Source of the DNA: Rhodobacteraceae bacterium UBA7436
GTDB lineage: Bacteria; Pseudomonadota; Alphaproteobacteria; Rhodobacterales; Rhodobacteraceae
Assembly: GCA_002478745.1 (NCBI GenBank)
Contig: DLQI01000158.1
Location: 1-7,055, forward strand
Reading direction: 5' to 3'
Length of the DNA: 7,055 nucleotides
Below, in pieces: positions 5,520 through 7,055 of this stretch; the first letter of the stretch is position 1, and the number at the start of each line of letters is the position of its first letter. The notes below the pieces were generated by a model. It did no database searches and was not told where the DNA came from. It saw only the letters and a program-made list of their open reading frames with translations. Made by a program: the position numbers and the translations under genes.

Positions 5520-6689
5520 ATGAAGACTCAAGTCGCAATCATCGGTGGTGGACCCTCAGGTCTCTTGCTATCCCAACTGCTCCACACGCGCGGAATCGAT
5601 AGTGTCGTGTTGGAACGTAAGACAAAAGACTACGTTCTGGGCCGCATCCGTGCGGGTGTGTTGGAACAAGGGCTCGTCGCGCTTATGGAAAAAGCAGGTT
5701 GCGCCGACCGGCTGCACGCCGAAGGCATACCACACGAGGGCACCTGGATTTCATACGGAGACGAGATGTTTCGAGTGGATTTCACCGAACACACCGGCAA
5801 GCTGGTCATGGTCTATGGCCAGACCGAATTGACGAGTGATCTTTACAAAGCACGTGAAGAATCCGGTGGTAAATTTGAATTCAATGTCGAGGATGTGGCA
5901 ATTCACAGCGCAGACACGGACGCGCCACATATTGACTACATTGTTGCTGGTGAGGCTCGCAGGCTGGATTGTGATTTTATCGCGGGCTGTGACGGGTTTC
6001 ACGGTGTCAGCCGTCAGTCCATCCCGCTAGACGTGCGCAAAGAATACGAGAAAGTCTACCCTTTTGGCTGGCTCGGCGTCCTCTCGGAAACGCCGCCCGT
6101 CAATCACGAATTGATCTACGCCAACTCCCCGCGCGGCTTTGCGTTATGCTCCATGCGTAATGAAAACCTGAGCCGATATTACATCCAGTGCTCCTTATCG
6201 GACAAGCCAGATGACTGGACAGATGAGGCGTTTTGGCAAGAACTCAAACGCCGCATCCCTGTCTATCAGGCAGAGACGCTGGTGATGGGCCCGAGCATCG
6301 AAAAATCCATTGCACCGTTACGGTCGTTTGTGACCGAGCCAATGCGTTGGGGGAACTTGTTCTTGTGTGGCGACGCCGCACATATCGTTCCACCGACTGG
6401 GGCCAAGGGGCTAAATACGGCGGCCTCGGACGTGAATTATTTGTTCGATGGCCTGTGCGATTTTTATGAAAACGCCAGCACAGATGGAATAGATACATAT
6501 TCAGAGAAAGCGTTGGCCCGCGTCTGGAAGGCAGAACGATTCAGCTGGTGGTTTTCCTCCCTGATGCACACTTATCCCAATCAATCCGAATTTGACCTAA
6601 AGATGCAGGTTGCAGAAATTGAATACTTGCGCTCCTGCACATCCGCGCAGCGTTCCATGGCAGAAAACTATGTCGGCCTGCCCTACTGA
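5520..6689 (+). CDS. pobA: 4-hydroxybenzoate 3-monooxygenase
   Basis: A 389-residue FAD-dependent class A hydroxylase that converts 4-hydroxybenzoate to protocatechuate with NADPH and O2 in the cytoplasm. Visible features are the FAD Rossmann motif IIGGGPSG (7-14), GRIRAGVLEQG (41-51) with the Arg44 known from Pseudomonas PHBH, the GCDGFHG motif (156-162) and the second FAD motif GDAAHIVPPTGAKG (284-297). Substrate and catalytic residues of the Pseudomonas enzyme (Tyr201, Ser212, Arg214, Tyr222, Pro293, Tyr385) are all present here at one position less: Y200, S211, R213, Y221, P292 and Y384. Arg33 and Tyr38 in the cofactor-selecting segment are kept, favouring NADPH. It ends at LPY, a few residues shorter than the Pseudomonas protein. 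The start is ATG with AGGAG 6 bases upstream. No pobR neighbour is seen. It feeds the same intermediate as vanillate demethylation by the upstream LigM homologue. Confidence 0.97.
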   Translation: MKTQVAIIGGGPSGLLLSQLLHTRGIDSVVLERKTKDYVLGRIRAGVLEQGLVALMEKAGCADRLHAEGIPHEGTWISYGDEMFRVDFTEHTGKLVMVYGQTELTSDLYKAREESGGKFEFNVEDVAIHSADTDAPHIDYIVAGEARRLDCDFIAGCDGFHGVSRQSIPLDVRKEYEKVYPFGWLGVLSETPPVNHELIYANSPRGFALCSMRNENLSRYYIQCSLSDKPDDWTDEAFWQELKRRIPVYQAETLVMGPSIEKSIAPLRSFVTEPMRWGNLFLCGDAAHIVPPTGAKGLNTAASDVNYLFDGLCDFYENASTDGIDTYSEKALARVWKAERFSWWFSSLMHTYPNQSEFDLKMQVAEIEYLRSCTSAQRSMAENYVGLPY

Positions 6690-6752
6690 TTCAGGCAGTG
6701 CATCCAAATGGCGGGACACTGCATGTGCAGGACGCAAGGGATTCCGCAGGCC

Positions 6753-7055
6753 CGCGGTTTATCCGTTATGACAAGCGCAGCCATTGACTGTCACAATGGT
6801 GTTGTCAGACATGCTAGATAAGGCATGGACGCGTGCCACTTTTAATATCTGTGCTCTCCAAAACCCACTCTCGCCAAAAGAGCGTCTGAGTAAAGACTAC
6901 AGATACGCTGATATCAAGGCCTCAGCGCAAGCATCACACAAAACGCACGTCTGTATCGTGCTGAAACAACGCGGTTATTCACGCAATTATGGTCTAGTTT
7001 GCAACCTGGGGAAGCAGATGGCGGTATCGTCAGACGTACGAGATAAAGCATACAC
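6753..7055. repeat. Diverged direct repeat, two copies about 217-225 bp apart
   Basis: Copy 1 spans about 6753-6838 and copy 2 about 6970-7055. Both start with CGCGGTT, share TTATGG or TTATGA, then an ATGG, then a common GTCAGAC (6804-6810 and 7029-7035). From one base before that heptamer, 28 aligned bases match at 21 positions, including AGATAA and GCAT blocks. The stretch between the anchors is only weakly alike and carries small indels. Copy 2 reaches the window edge, so the true length is unknown. It could be an old tandem duplication or two members of an intergenic repeat family. Confidence 0.4.
6796..7055 (+). CDS. Possible partial ORF running off the window, hypothetical
   Basis: From the ATG at 6796 the frame stays open for 86 codons to the window end. 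An in-frame stop lies at 6769-6771. There is no good ribosome-binding site before 6796. A second in-frame ATG at 7018 has GGGGAA 4 bases upstream. I do not recognise the predicted protein. The two ATGs are followed by related sequences, SDMLDKAWT and SDVRDKAYT, so the direct repeat keeps the reading frame (core distance 225 bp, or 75 codons). This may be a real gene start, the remains of one, or chance. The codon pattern is not as convincing as in the upstream genes. Confidence 0.2.
   Translation, partial: MVLSDMLDKAWTRATFNICALQNPLSPKERLSKDYRYADIKASAQASHKTHVCIVLKQRGYSRNYGLVCNLGKQMAVSSDVRDKAY

Larger units (their letters stand above)
6690..7055. other. Downstream region without a recognised gene
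   Basis: This 366-bp tail after pobA has no gene I can name. There is no clear intrinsic terminator. GCAGTG and CACTGC form a 6-bp inverted repeat shortly after the stop, but the loop is long and no T-run follows. The right part contains an imperfect direct repeat (about 6753-6838 and 6970-7055) and a + strand frame open from 6796 to the window end, both listed separately. Confidence 0.5.

Noticed and set aside
6690..6765. Intrinsic terminator after pobA
   Set aside because: Only short stems with long loops or 4-bp CCGC/GCGG arms are present, and no T-run follows.
1..7055. CRISPR array, tRNA/rRNA genes, insertion sequence or phage attachment site
   Set aside because: No regularly spaced repeats, cloverleaf, transposase frame with terminal repeats, or integrase-associated repeat could be found by eye.

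Overview
The window looks like part of an aromatic-compound catabolic locus from an alphaproteobacterium, most likely a marine Rhodobacterales (Roseobacter-type) organism. This rests on the gene set (FCD-type GntR regulator, LigM-like tetrahydrofolate O-demethylase, complete DctPQM TRAP transporter, PobA), the intermediate G+C coding sequence and two GTG starts. The genus cannot be fixed from the sequence. All convincing genes are on the + strand.

Layout. Bases 1-378 are non-coding. Bases 201-320 are extremely AT-rich (15 G/C in 120 by hand count). They hold an 11-bp-arm inverted repeat, and two near-identical 12-bp palindromic sites lie at 246-257 and 318-329. These fit operators for the adjacent regulator. 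From 379 to 5408 there is one tightly packed operon: GntR/FCD regulator (379-1110), LigM-type O-demethylase (1132-2532), then the TRAP periplasmic protein DctP (2611-3591), small membrane subunit DctQ (3595-4107) and large permease DctM (4104-5408). Gaps are 21 bp, 78 bp with a GC hairpin, 3 bp, and a 4-bp ATGA overlap. Bases 5409-5519 hold what I read as the decayed 5' end of a PIG-L-fold gene of the GalB (4-oxalomesaconate hydratase) type, with its start codon reading ATT and the frame ending after 22 codons. pobA (4-hydroxybenzoate 3-hydroxylase) follows at 5520-6689. The last 366 bp have no recognisable gene, but they contain an imperfect direct repeat about 220 bp apart and an open frame that runs off the window.

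How the parts may work together. The TRAP system probably imports an organic acid, plausibly a methoxylated aromatic acid such as vanillate or syringate. The LigM homologue would demethylate it with tetrahydrofolate, giving protocatechuate or a gallate-type product. PobA separately turns 4-hydroxybenzoate into protocatechuate, so the routes converge before ring cleavage. The regulator would respond to a pathway acid and control its own operon through the two palindromes. Ring-cleavage and folate-recycling genes are not in the window, so they must lie elsewhere. The galB-like remnant suggests the operon once continued into the 4,5-cleavage (gallate/protocatechuate) pathway before a deletion joined it to pobA. 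The enzyme families are well supported. The transported substrate, the operator assignment and the deletion history are inference.
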